Assembly: GCA_001828445.1 (NCBI GenBank)
Contig: MHYJ01000101.1
Span: 1 to 14,413, forward strand
Direction: 5' to 3'
DNA length: 14,413 bases
From: Planctomycetes bacterium RBG_16_43_13
GTDB lineage: Bacteria > Planctomycetota > MHYJ01
The position numbers were made by a program, and so were the translations under genes. Positions 1-7,301 of the stretch are shown in pieces; the stretch's first letter is position 1; every line of letters begins with the position of its first letter. The notes under the pieces were generated by a model that saw only the letters and a program-made list of their open reading frames with translations, had not been told where the DNA came from and did no database searches.

Positions 1-249
1 ATAGAGTTTGGAGTTGCGAGTTAAGAGTTGAGAGTTTAATCCCTCTTCAGCTATTATTTCATAATGTGGAAATACCCTTTTTATATGCCTGACTATAAAC
101 TCCTCCGACGCCCTGTCCATATCCGTTACTAAATTGCTTTTATTCCCTTTGAAATATATGGAGCGGTTGATGCGAAAATTCTTGAGTAGCAACCTCCCCG
201 CCTTTACTGCGACCATCTGTGCCAATATCAATTCCTTTTTGTAATTCAT
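1..249 (-). CDS. Inositol monophosphatase family protein, N-terminal part (runs off left edge)
   Basis: Reading the minus strand from the ATG at 249-247 gives 83 codons with no stop before the window edge. The translation begins MNYKKELILAQMVAV and carries the family signature NLVTDMDRASEE (residues 39-50), then FPHYEIIAEEG (60-70). The EE pair at 68-69 matches the metal-binding glutamates of the IMPase/SuhB fold, which hydrolyses inositol-1-phosphate or related sugar phosphates using Mg2+. Family members are about 260-270 aa, so roughly two thirds of the gene lies outside; the DPLDGT metal motif should follow there. Directly after the EEG motif the protein runs into an Asn/Leu/Ser-rich stretch encoded by a heptamer repeat, in the loop that normally precedes the WxxDPLDG strand. 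The gene is divergent from pyrK, with 29 bp between start codons. No clear Shine-Dalgarno is seen. Family assignment is solid; the exact substrate (inositol phosphate, fructose-1,6-bisphosphate, PAP) is not decidable. Confidence 0.85.
   Translation of the reverse strand, partial: MNYKKELILAQMVAVKAGRLLLKNFRINRSIYFKGNKSNLVTDMDRASEEFIVRHIKRVFPHYEIIAEEGLNSQLLTRNSKLY
2..36 (-). repeat. Heptamer tandem repeat (AACTCNN)5 inside the IMPase-family gene
   Basis: On the plus strand the units TAGAGTT, TGGAGTT, GCGAGTT, AAGAGTT and GAGAGTT follow each other with strict 7-nt periodicity; on the coding strand this is AACTCNN repeated five times. The array reaches the window edge and may be longer. It is read through as coding sequence without a stop as far as the edge. 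Confidence 0.8.
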
Positions 250-266
250 AGAATTTAATATATAAT
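239..266 (+). promoter_or_regulatory. Possible sigma70-type promoter for pyrK-hxlB
   Basis: TTGTAA (239-244) and a perfect TATAAT (261-266) are separated by 16 bp. Transcription would start near 272-273, only about six bases before the ATG at 279, giving a nearly leaderless mRNA, or a leader of about 48 nt if the ATG at 321 is used. The whole divergent intergenic space is only 29 bp, so the -35 box lies inside the IMPase-family gene. AT-richness makes chance matches common. Confidence 0.4.
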
Positions 267-278
267 ATCGCCCTTAGT

Positions 279-1130
279 ATGGCTACTAAAAATATACGTG
301 CCGAACCGAGACAGCAATCTATGATTAACTGTAACTCCTACGTCGTCAAAAATGTTTCCTATGCGGATAACTGCCGCCTGATAACCCTCGCCGTTCCATA
401 TTACGATAAAATTTACGCAGGGCAGTTCGTCCACCTAAAAGTTGACGTCTCCGTTGACCCTATTCTCAGACGTCCCTTCAGTATATATGATGTGCGATAT
501 AACTCTGACGCCCTCACTAATATTGACTTGGGCTTCACAATCGTCGGCAGAGGAACTGATATATTGTCGAAGAAAACCCCTCTCGACAAAGTCGGCTTCC
601 TCGGTCCGCTTGGCAACAGATTCACCATAAACAAAACCGCAGATGTCGCCGTCTTCGTCGCAGGCGGCATAGGCATAACTCCATTCTACTTTCTCACCAA
701 ACAATATAAGGAGGCGAAGACACAAACAAAGTTAGCCCTCCTCTTCGGTGCGAGAAATAAGGAAGAACTATATTATTTAGAGGAGTTCGAGGGGCTCGGC
801 ATAAATATCGAGGTGTCCACAGACGACGGTAGCTTTGGTAAAAAAGGATTCGTAACCCTGCTACTCGAAGATTACCTACGTAAGAACAAGAAAAAAAATA
901 TACAGATATACAGTTGCGGTCCTACGCCTATGATGAGGCACGTTGCAGAGATAGCGAAAAAAGAGGACGTCCCCTGCGAACTATCGCTCGAGAAACTAAT
1001 GGGCTGTGCCCTCGGTGCCTGCGGCGCCTGCGTTACGAAAGTTGTAGGAAATAACGGCGATTTCAGATATTCTCGCATCTGTATAGAGGGACCGGTTTAT
1101 AATGTAAATGTATTGACAAGTGATTTTTGA
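279..1130 (+). CDS. pyrK: Dihydroorotate dehydrogenase electron-transfer subunit (PyrK-type)
   Basis: This is an iron-sulfur flavoprotein of the ferredoxin-NADP reductase fold that would pass electrons between NAD and a partner oxidoreductase, classically class 1B dihydroorotate dehydrogenase (PyrD). Visible motifs, in order: RRPFSIYDV (64-72) for FAD binding, GPLGN (109-113), the NAD-binding loop VAGGIGITP (127-135), YSCGPTPMM (211-219), and a C-terminal 2Fe-2S cluster site with Cys243, Cys248, Cys251 and Cys268 (C-x4-C-x2-C-x16-C), as in PyrK. The length of 283 aa is slightly above the usual 250-270. The ATG at 321 (Met15) fits the family start better, but neither start has a convincing Shine-Dalgarno. 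No pyrD lies next to it; hxlB follows after 6 bp. The electron acceptor is therefore inferred from family only and could be another oxidoreductase. Confidence 0.85.
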   Translation: MATKNIRAEPRQQSMINCNSYVVKNVSYADNCRLITLAVPYYDKIYAGQFVHLKVDVSVDPILRRPFSIYDVRYNSDALTNIDLGFTIVGRGTDILSKKTPLDKVGFLGPLGNRFTINKTADVAVFVAGGIGITPFYFLTKQYKEAKTQTKLALLFGARNKEELYYLEEFEGLGINIEVSTDDGSFGKKGFVTLLLEDYLRKNKKKNIQIYSCGPTPMMRHVAEIAKKEDVPCELSLEKLMGCALGACGACVTKVVGNNGDFRYSRICIEGPVYNVNVLTSDF

Positions 1131-1136
1131 GGAAAG

Positions 1137-1703
1137 ATGTCAAAATTTACCACCATCATCCTAAACGAGATGTCCGCAGTCCTCTCGCAGATTGACGAGA
1201 GAAACACGAGTAAGTTCGTTACAGAGATACGGAAGGCAAAACGTATCTACATAACAGGCGTCGGGCGGAGCGGGCTTGTAGTAAAAGCGTTCGGACAACG
1301 GCTGATGCATCTCGGCTTCGACGTCCATTTAGCAGACGAAATCACCGCCCCTGCCATTGCAAGAGGCGACATCCTCATCGCCTGTTCAGGCACGGGGACG
1401 ACGATGCTCCCCCTCGAGATGGCGCGAAAGGCGGCAATCGCAAAGGCGCGGGTAGTATCACTCACTGCAACCCCGCACTCACCACTTGCAAAATACTCCA
1501 AACTCGTAATCACAATTCCCGCCCCGTTAGAGGGAGCAAAGGGCAAAGGGCAAAGGGCAAAGGGATTACAGAACCGCCAGCCCGCCCGCTCCCTCTTCGA
1601 GCAGGCACTATTTATCTACCTCGACTCCATCACACTCCAACTGATAGACGCCCTCCACATACGGCAGAGCAAGATAGAGAAGAGGCATACGAATCTGGAG
1701 TAA
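1137..1703 (+). CDS. hxlB: 6-phospho-3-hexuloisomerase (SIS domain)
   Basis: The 188-aa protein is a single SIS (sugar isomerase) domain of the usual length for 6-phospho-3-hexuloisomerase, which interconverts 3-hexulose-6-phosphate and fructose-6-phosphate in the ribulose monophosphate pathway. Diagnostic features are GVGRSGLVVKAF (41-52), MHLGFDVHLADE (57-68), the phosphate-binding SGTGTT (84-89), SLFEQALFIYLD (152-163) and the C-terminal RHTNLE, which closely matches the RHxNLE tail of archaeal and bacterial PHI proteins. The conserved Glu155 and His184 are present. The loop before SLFEQ (about 132-146) is Gly/Lys-rich and encoded by GGGCAAA heptamers, unlike the family. A GAGGAAAG stretch overlaps the pyrK stop and ends at the ATG; it may serve as a poorly spaced Shine-Dalgarno. 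The partner hxlA is not in the window. Beside pyrK, a role in making ribose-5-phosphate for nucleotide synthesis is as likely as formaldehyde fixation. Confidence 0.82.
   Translation: MSKFTTIILNEMSAVLSQIDERNTSKFVTEIRKAKRIYITGVGRSGLVVKAFGQRLMHLGFDVHLADEITAPAIARGDILIACSGTGTTMLPLEMARKAAIAKARVVSLTATPHSPLAKYSKLVITIPAPLEGAKGKGQRAKGLQNRQPARSLFEQALFIYLDSITLQLIDALHIRQSKIEKRHTNLE
1533..1564 (+). repeat. Heptamer tandem repeat (GGGCAAA)3 plus degenerate flanks, inside hxlB
   Basis: Three perfect GGGCAAA units occupy 1541-1561, with a degenerate unit (GAGCAAA) before and a partial GGG after. The unit is 7 nt, so three copies make 21 nt, or seven codons, and the hxlB frame is kept: the family-conserved SLFEQ segment follows in frame. 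Confidence 0.85.
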
Positions 1704-1719
1704 CTTTTTCCTCTAAGAT

Positions 1720-1956
1720 ATGATAGTTACTGCAGATATTGCATATATAATAAAAAGAATGCTTAATAATGAAATAAGCAATGATGAAGTAGCAAATTGG
1801 GTATTAGATGTACTAGATGAAGTTCTCCTTAGTGATAATCTATTGACAGAAGCAAAAGAGATAGTAAAAGAGATTGGAATGTGTAATATGCCACAATTTG
1901 AGCTCACAGACGAGGAACTCAAAAAATTCCTAATACGATTAGGATACCCTGTATAA
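1720..1956 (+). CDS. Small AT-rich hypothetical protein (78 aa)
   Basis: I do not recognise this protein. It is acidic, predicted mostly helical, with one Trp and one Cys, and no signal peptide or membrane segment. The pattern of hydrophobic and charged residues (for example EVANWVLDVLDEVLLSD and TDEELKKFLIRLGYPV) looks like a real compact soluble domain rather than a chance ORF. Codons are strongly A/T-ending (ATA, GTA, GAT, AAT, TTA), unlike the neighbouring genes, which suggests recent acquisition. It follows hxlB by 16 bp without a clear Shine-Dalgarno and converges on accC with 7 bp between stop codons. No terminator hairpin is visible in that gap. The size resembles many small immunity or antitoxin proteins, but nothing specific supports that. 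Confidence 0.5.
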   Translation: MIVTADIAYIIKRMLNNEISNDEVANWVLDVLDEVLLSDNLLTEAKEIVKEIGMCNMPQFELTDEELKKFLIRLGYPV

Positions 1957-1963
1957 AATATGA

Positions 1964-3307
1964 TTACTTACTAAAATAGCTCTCGATGAATGTCGTATCC
2001 ACCTGCCCTTTTATATATTGCGTGTGGTCGAAGATGGCGAGGTGGAGCGGTATTGTGGTTGGAACGCCCTCGATGACGAATTCGGAGAGAGCCCTCTTCA
2101 TAGCGGCGAGTGCCTCCCCACGCGTCTTTCTATGGACTATCAGTTTCCCTATCAGTGAATCGTAGAACGATGGTATCTCGTAGCCCGCGTAAATATGTGA
2201 ATCGACCCTTATGCCTGGCCCGCCGGGTATGTAGCAACTCGTAATTTTGCCAGGGCAGGGCTTGAAGCCATCAGTCGGGTCCTCTGCATTTATCCTGCAC
2301 TCTATGGCGGTGCCGTTTATATTTATATCCCTCTGCGAATATCTGAGCCGCTCGCCAGCCGCTATCCTTATCTGCTCCTTTACGAGGTCAACTCCTGTAA
2401 CCATCTCCGTAACGGGATGCTCGACCTGTATGCGGGCGTTCATCTCGATGAAATAGAATTTCCCGCGCTCGTCCACGAGAAACTCCACCGTGCCTGCGTT
2501 GTCGTATTTCGCCGCTTTGGCGAATGATATTGCGGCGTTTCCCATATCTTTTCGCAGGGACGAGTTCATAATCGGCGAGGGCGACTCCTCTATCAATTTC
2601 TGATACCTTCTCTGTATGGTGCAGTCCCTCTCGCCCAAGTGGATTATATTTCCGTAGCGGTCAGCCAAAATCTGTATCTCTATGTGGCGAGCCTTATTTA
2701 TATATTTCTCGAGATAGATTGCGGAATTCTTGAATGCCGCCCCTGCCTCTGATTGTGCAGAGAGGAAATTATTGACCAAACTAATATCGTTGTGTGCGAT
2801 GCGCATCCCCCTGCCGCCGCCGCCTCCCGCTGCCTTCAGCATAACTGGATAGCCGAGACGACGAGCCACATCCAGCGCCTCCTTCTCATCCTTCAACACC
2901 GTGTCGCTACCCGGTATGAGTGGGATTTTCACCTTCTTGGCGAGTTCGCGGGCGTTGACCTTATCCCCCACCGCCTTCTGTGCCTCAGGATTCGGACCTA
3001 TGAAGACAATATTACAACTGCGGCAGACCTCTGCGAAGTGTGAATTCTCCGATAGGAAGCCGTAGCCGGGGTGAATCGCATCAACATCCGTTATCTCCGC
3101 CGCACTTATTATGCGCGATATGTCGAGGTAACTCTTCGCCGCCTGTGCAGGACCTATGCACACACTGTAGTCGGCAAGTTTGAGATACATAGCGTTCTTA
3201 TCCGCCTCTGAATATACTACGACGGTCTCGATGCCGAGCTCTTTACAAGCACGGATTACACGGAGGGCGATTTCGCCCCTATTTGCTATTAAAACACGAG
3301 AGAACAT
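1964..3307 (-). CDS. accC: Acetyl-CoA carboxylase, biotin carboxylase subunit
   Basis: This is a full-length 447-aa biotin carboxylase, which carboxylates the biotin on BCCP using ATP and bicarbonate, the first half-reaction of malonyl-CoA synthesis. Seen in order: the N-terminal fold [30 protein letters not shown] (79-88), the ATP-grasp glycine loop [13 protein letters not shown] (158-170), [17 protein letters not shown], and the active-site run [17 protein letters not shown] with its Glu, Asn and Arg. It ends SYFSK-stop. The gene follows accB by 25 bp, with a GAAAGG element about 12 nt before the ATG. No accA or accD is present in the window. A carboxylase subunit for another acyl-CoA carboxylase complex is possible, but the accB-accC pairing favours acetyl-CoA carboxylase. 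Confidence 0.96.
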   Translation of the reverse strand: MFSRVLIANRGEIALRVIRACKELGIETVVVYSEADKNAMYLKLADYSVCIGPAQAAKSYLDISRIISAAEITDVDAIHPGYGFLSENSHFAEVCRSCNIVFIGPNPEAQKAVGDKVNARELAKKVKIPLIPGSDTVLKDEKEALDVARRLGYPVMLKAAGGGGGRGMRIAHNDISLVNNFLSAQSEAGAAFKNSAIYLEKYINKARHIEIQILADRYGNIIHLGERDCTIQRRYQKLIEESPSPIMNSSLRKDMGNAAISFAKAAKYDNAGTVEFLVDERGKFYFIEMNARIQVEHPVTEMVTGVDLVKEQIRIAAGERLRYSQRDININGTAIECRINAEDPTDGFKPCPGKITSCYIPGGPGIRVDSHIYAGYEIPSFYDSLIGKLIVHRKTRGEALAAMKRALSEFVIEGVPTTIPLHLAIFDHTQYIKGQVDTTFIESYFSK

Positions 3308-3332
3308 TTTATCTTTCTACCTTTCAAAGAAC

Positions 3333-3773
3333 CTACTTTTTCTCTATAAGAAACAGCGTCTCACCGAACTCTACCGCCTGACCGTTCTTGACGAGTATCT
3401 CTTTGACTATCCCTTTCATCTCTGCCTTTATCTCGTTCATAACCTTCATCGCCTCTACGATACATAGGACTTTTTCCGGCTTCACCTCGTCTCCGACATT
3501 CACAAACGGGTCGGCATCCGGCTTAGGCGACCTGTAGAATGTGCCTACGAGGGGTGCCTTAAACTCTACTATATTCTCGTCTTTCTTCTTCACCTCCCCT
3601 TCTGCCGGTGTCGGCGATACTGCGGTCGGCATAGGTATCATAACGGGCGCTCTTTCTACCACTTTCTCTTGCTTACGCAGTTTGAACCTCTTGCCATTCG
3701 CCTCATACTCCATCTCTACGAGGTCGTTCTCCTCCATAAACGCAAGTAGTTTCTTTACCTCTTCTAAATCCAT
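3333..3773 (-). CDS. accB: Biotin carboxyl carrier protein of acetyl-CoA carboxylase
   Basis: The 146-aa protein has a short N-terminal helical region (1-40), a Pro/Val/Lys-rich linker (41-67) and a C-terminal biotinyl domain. The biotinylation site is Lys110 in EAMKVMNEI. The segment PLVGTFYRSPKPDADPF carries the extra thumb typical of AccB carriers. The protein shuttles carboxybiotin between AccC and the carboxyltransferase. A good Shine-Dalgarno, AAGGAG, lies 5 nt before the ATG. Upstream on the same strand is a 100-bp gap filled with heptamer repeats, which separates accBC from the DUF4340-like gene; whether accBC is co-transcribed with the ABC cassette is unclear. Confidence 0.96.
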   Translation of the reverse strand: MDLEEVKKLLAFMEENDLVEMEYEANGKRFKLRKQEKVVERAPVMIPMPTAVSPTPAEGEVKKKDENIVEFKAPLVGTFYRSPKPDADPFVNVGDEVKPEKVLCIVEAMKVMNEIKAEMKGIVKEILVKNGQAVEFGETLFLIEKK

Positions 3774-3790
3774 ATAATCTCCTTAATTCA

Positions 3791-3843
3791 AAATTACAAA
3801 GTCCAAATGTCAAATCAATGACAAAGAACAAATGTCAAACAAA
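3791..3843. repeat. Degenerate heptamer repeat AAANNNC in the accB upstream gap
   Basis: Units AAATTAC, AAAGTCC, AAATGTC, an irregular 11-mer (AAATCAATGAC), AAAGAAC and AAATGTC lie head to tail from 3791 to 3836, followed by AAACAAA. The spacing is 7 nt apart from the one irregular unit. The array fills most of the 100-bp intergenic region between the DUF4340-like gene and accB and shows no promoter-like or terminator-like structure. Confidence 0.75.
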
Positions 3844-3873
3844 CCATATCTTTTGTCCAATATACAATACTAA

Positions 3874-5823
3874 TTAGTGGTTATGCCCTTCCTCCTCTAT
3901 TTCTTTCTCCTCCTTATATATACCCGCACCTATCGCCGCAGGGAGGAAGGGTGATATTTTGAAGACAATGTTATCATTCTGCCGTTTCGCATAGTAGCTT
4001 TTTTCACTTATCTGTCTGATGAGGAGCGTATCCTCTACACGTTTCTTCGCCCCGCCTGCATCGACCTCTATCTCTGTGGTAATCTTTATATGCGGTTTGT
4101 TGAGTTTATACCTATTTACGAGTTCAGGGGTGCGACCTATAAATGATGTAACCCTCACTAACGAAAGCTCGGAGACAATTCTGTTAATTTTTTCTTCGTC
4201 TATCTCTTTATTCTTATTGCCCACTGCAGTCCATTTCCCTGTAGCATCATCAAGTTTGCAACTGTAGCTATCCTCTGCCTCCTTTCCACTCACCGTTTCA
4301 TATACCAGTTCGACTGAGATTCTCTTTATGCTCGTAGGCGGGATTGACATTATGACGTCATCTGCGAAGTTCAGCTCGCTGAGGAGGAGTACGTCGTAGT
4401 GGCGACGTTGTATCTGATATACCTGGCTCTCCCAGTCCTTTTTCATATATGCATCACCCAAGTCAGCCAATATGCTGAAGAGATATGATTTCGTAAATGT
4501 GCCGCCCTTGCCATCTTTCAACGTAACCGTAACTGTTGCCTTCGGCTCTTTTAAGCCATAAGTTGCCAGGTCCTGCGGCTCCTTCTCCAGAAATGCCGAG
4601 ACACGAATATCGAGCAACTTTGTTACAAACTGCTCTACCTTGTTCTCGCTTATCTTTATTCCTTCGGGCTTTTTGAGTGTCCATTTCTGCTCTTTGACCT
4701 TCTGCTTCTCTTTCTTACCATCTTTTTCGACCTCTTTCTCTACCTCGACTTCTATTCTCTCTATGATTGTCTCTCCAACAGATGTCTTTACTGCTATGAT
4801 TTGGATATCGTCGCGCTTGATGTCAAATACTATTGTAGAGCGGAGGTCGTCTCTCCCTTTTTTAAGTGCATTGAACTTATTGGCATCTACGACTGCAACC
4901 TCACTCATTGTCGGATTGAATGCATACGTCTTATCACTATTAGCAGGGGCGGTGCCGAATTGTATCTCGTATGGCTTGTCGTTATCTTTCTCGAAGATTT
5001 GAATCTTATTCTTTGGGATGTCTAATCCGAACTCTTTGAGGTCATCCTTTTTTGCTACGAAATCCTCAGCAGTCAAATCCTTCACGCCTGATATGAGGGC
5101 ATTGACTTGGCTATCCTCCAAACGTTCTGTATAAGGTTTTTCTAAATACCAGCCGTCGTCTCGGCGGGCGACCTCCGACTCCTCCTGCACATATTGCAAC
5201 TTACCACCCACCTCTTTAGAGAAACGTTCCCACATCCTTATCTTTGTAATCTTATACGGCTCATATTCGATTATATGCTTATTGCGGAGGGCGTTTATGT
5301 CCTTATTAAATTTGCCGAATGCATCCTTCGAGACAACGTATATATTCTCATCACCCTCGAGTTGGAGGTAGCATGTCTCTTTTTCTATACCTGACTCCTT
5401 CCCAAACTTTATTTTGTATTCCTTGCCATCTGAATATATTGAGACGGTGCATTTCGGCTTATCCAGTCCGTAGTCGGCTAAATTCAGCGTCTTCGCCGCT
5501 TCTTTTTTGACTACATTAAGTTTGTCCAGATTTTTAGCAGTGGATACTATGTCTATCATAACATACTCCTCTGCCCTTGCCTGTATCGGCTTTGTTATGA
5601 ACCATACGTCCTTACCCTTTTCATCTCTCTTTTCGAGGGTGATTTCACTGTCGTTGCGTCTCAACTCCATCTTGCTGATATTCTTTATACTATCAGGGTT
5701 GATGACTTTACGTTGCCATTTCTCCGTATCATCCGTAGGTCTCAACTTCGGTTCAACGAATAGGAAAAACCCGCCGAGCAGTAATCCTATAACCGCAAGT
5801 ATTATAGTGGTTTTGTAACTCAT
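3874..5823 (-). CDS. DUF4340-type membrane-anchored protein with four repeats
   Basis: The 649-aa protein has one N-terminal membrane anchor (about residues 5-23, ending FLFVEPK) and a large extracytoplasmic part. That part contains at least four copies of a motif of the form YGL-x-x-P-K followed by a beta-rich stretch: LADYGLDKPKCTV, LKEFGLDIPKNKI, LATYGLKEPKATV, and a degenerate VNRYKLNKPHIKI. This is the hallmark of the DUF4340 family, whose biochemical role is unknown. A Lys/Glu-rich stretch lies around residues 355-375, and the tail ends in a Glu-rich segment with HNH. A Shine-Dalgarno AAGGAGG lies 10 nt before the ATG, overlapping the end of the GldG-like gene. Location after the GldA/F/G-like genes is the common arrangement for this family, so it is probably an accessory subunit of that ABC system. 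Confidence 0.8.
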   Translation of the reverse strand: MSYKTTIILAVIGLLLGGFFLFVEPKLRPTDDTEKWQRKVINPDSIKNISKMELRRNDSEITLEKRDEKGKDVWFITKPIQARAEEYVMIDIVSTAKNLDKLNVVKKEAAKTLNLADYGLDKPKCTVSIYSDGKEYKIKFGKESGIEKETCYLQLEGDENIYVVSKDAFGKFNKDINALRNKHIIEYEPYKITKIRMWERFSKEVGGKLQYVQEESEVARRDDGWYLEKPYTERLEDSQVNALISGVKDLTAEDFVAKKDDLKEFGLDIPKNKIQIFEKDNDKPYEIQFGTAPANSDKTYAFNPTMSEVAVVDANKFNALKKGRDDLRSTIVFDIKRDDIQIIAVKTSVGETIIERIEVEVEKEVEKDGKKEKQKVKEQKWTLKKPEGIKISENKVEQFVTKLLDIRVSAFLEKEPQDLATYGLKEPKATVTVTLKDGKGGTFTKSYLFSILADLGDAYMKKDWESQVYQIQRRHYDVLLLSELNFADDVIMSIPPTSIKRISVELVYETVSGKEAEDSYSCKLDDATGKWTAVGNKNKEIDEEKINRIVSELSLVRVTSFIGRTPELVNRYKLNKPHIKITTEIEVDAGGAKKRVEDTLLIRQISEKSYYAKRQNDNIVFKISPFLPAAIGAGIYKEEKEIEEEGHNH

Positions 5824-5844
5824 AGATATGCTACCTCCTTATGA

Positions 5845-7296
5845 TTACTTTCTTCTCATAATCCAGGCAACGATACCGAGGACTATACCTATGGACGGAA
5901 ACACAACTATACTGAGCCAGAATATTTTATCCAATTGTGTTTTGTCGAGGACGAGCGGCGTCGCCTTAAACTCTTTAGGCGGAATGGCTATCTCGTTCTC
6001 CCTCTCTAAAAGCCACTTGAGGCAATTGCTAACATAATTAATATCAATAATGGAGCCCAAAACAACGAGCCGTGCCGCGCCTTTTTTACCTTTATCCTTT
6101 TCGTCGCTGACATCTATCTGAACAGCTACACCTAAAGAGATTGGACCTTTTCTATCTATACCAGGGTCAAACTGCGGTCTCTTTTTCGTATCATACAAGA
6201 AACTTATGTCACTTTCAGCATAGCCATTGTCCAGCCACATCAGAGATGCCGCTCTGACCTTCTCATCCCCTTTTATAGTAGAGGATGGTTCAACCTCACA
6301 GCAAAGTGGTAGGACAAGGTCTCTATCGCCAAGCTTAGAATTTATAGGATGTGCTTCATTATACCTTTCCGGTATTATGTAACCGGGCATCTGCACAAAG
6401 GATTTCTCTGCTAACACTACATTATTCTCATAGTGGACGCCCCACACCTCGAGAAAATCCTCCATCCCACACTTCCTATCAGGGAAGAGCGTAACGAAGA
6501 ATCGCCCGCCTCTTTTCAAATACTCATCCAAGGCGCGTTTCTCATCCTGAGTAACCTCTGCACCCGGCGCCACCATTATGAGTGCCGCACAGTCATCCGG
6601 CACCTTTTTCGTCTGTGTCAACTTTATACTTTCTACCTGATACCCATCACGGGCGAGAAGGTGCGTATATTGGGATATAACATTCTCCTGCTCATTATGC
6701 CCTACTGCTATATATATCTTAACCTCCTCAAACGCTACCTGTTTTATCGTAGAGGTGAATGCACTCTCGGCACTGAATGTCTTTATGGCACCTGTCCTAT
6801 CGGCAATATATACGCTCTCAATATTTACCGTCTTCCACTTCTCACCGCATACGAATATTATATCATTCGCATTAACCGATATATTTTTAAGCCGCCGCAG
6901 GACCTCTTTATTGGATTCTGTTAGCTCCTCTATGTTTAGACGGCTATTATAGACCTTATACTCATCCAGTAAATCCCTCGCCTTCTGCCACGCATTAACC
7001 ATATCCTCACGAGTAAATTGCGGGATTAGAAATGGATAAACATATACCGTTACATCCTTATTCAGCCGACCCAATACATTCTTCGTCTCATCAGACACTG
7101 CATACAGTTTCTCTGAGGTAATGTCCTTCCTTATATAATATTTTGCGGCAACATTATTGACGCCTACTATTATGGCAAGAAGTATAGCAGTCATAATAAT
7201 AGTATTCGTCCATGCGAGGAGACGTTTCCCGCTACTCCAGGACTTGCCTGTCTCCTTTGAAGCGATTGCCTCGTCTATCCTTGTCTTCTCATCCAT
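5845..7296 (-). CDS. GldG-like ABC-transporter auxiliary protein
   Basis: This is a 483-aa protein of the GldG / ABC_transp_aux type: a cytoplasmic N-terminal tail, one membrane helix (about 30-48), a large extracytoplasmic domain beginning RKDITSEKLYAVSDETKNVL, and a C-terminal membrane helix followed by the basic end MRRK. The extracytoplasmic domain resembles a Rossmann-like fold without obvious catalytic residues; its role in the family is structural or regulatory and not well defined. I place the start at the ATG at 7296, not the in-frame GTG at 7311, because GGAGG stands 8 nt before the ATG, while AGGAGG lies almost against the GTG. With this start the gene follows the permease by 5 bp instead of overlapping it. 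It acts with the permease and ATPase encoded just upstream. Confidence 0.82.
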   Translation of the reverse strand: MDEKTRIDEAIASKETGKSWSSGKRLLAWTNTIIMTAILLAIIVGVNNVAAKYYIRKDITSEKLYAVSDETKNVLGRLNKDVTVYVYPFLIPQFTREDMVNAWQKARDLLDEYKVYNSRLNIEELTESNKEVLRRLKNISVNANDIIFVCGEKWKTVNIESVYIADRTGAIKTFSAESAFTSTIKQVAFEEVKIYIAVGHNEQENVISQYTHLLARDGYQVESIKLTQTKKVPDDCAALIMVAPGAEVTQDEKRALDEYLKRGGRFFVTLFPDRKCGMEDFLEVWGVHYENNVVLAEKSFVQMPGYIIPERYNEAHPINSKLGDRDLVLPLCCEVEPSSTIKGDEKVRAASLMWLDNGYAESDISFLYDTKKRPQFDPGIDRKGPISLGVAVQIDVSDEKDKGKKGAARLVVLGSIIDINYVSNCLKWLLERENEIAIPPKEFKATPLVLDKTQLDKIFWLSIVVFPSIGIVLGIVAWIMRRK

Positions 7297-7301
7297 AAAA
7301 A

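Noticed and set aside
1713..1922. Minus-strand 69-aa ORF opposite the small hypothetical gene
   Set aside because: Ser/Ile-rich low-complexity translation without a ribosome binding site; it is the antisense shadow of the more protein-like plus-strand frame.
1..3843. CRISPR-like or regulatory meaning of the short repeats
   Set aside because: Units are 7 nt and contiguous without spacers, and two of the three arrays are inside genes.
4463..4684. Short ORF inside the DUF4340-like gene, and similar short ORFs inside other long genes
   Set aside because: They lie within strongly supported coding frames, have no recognisable domain and no plausible start site.
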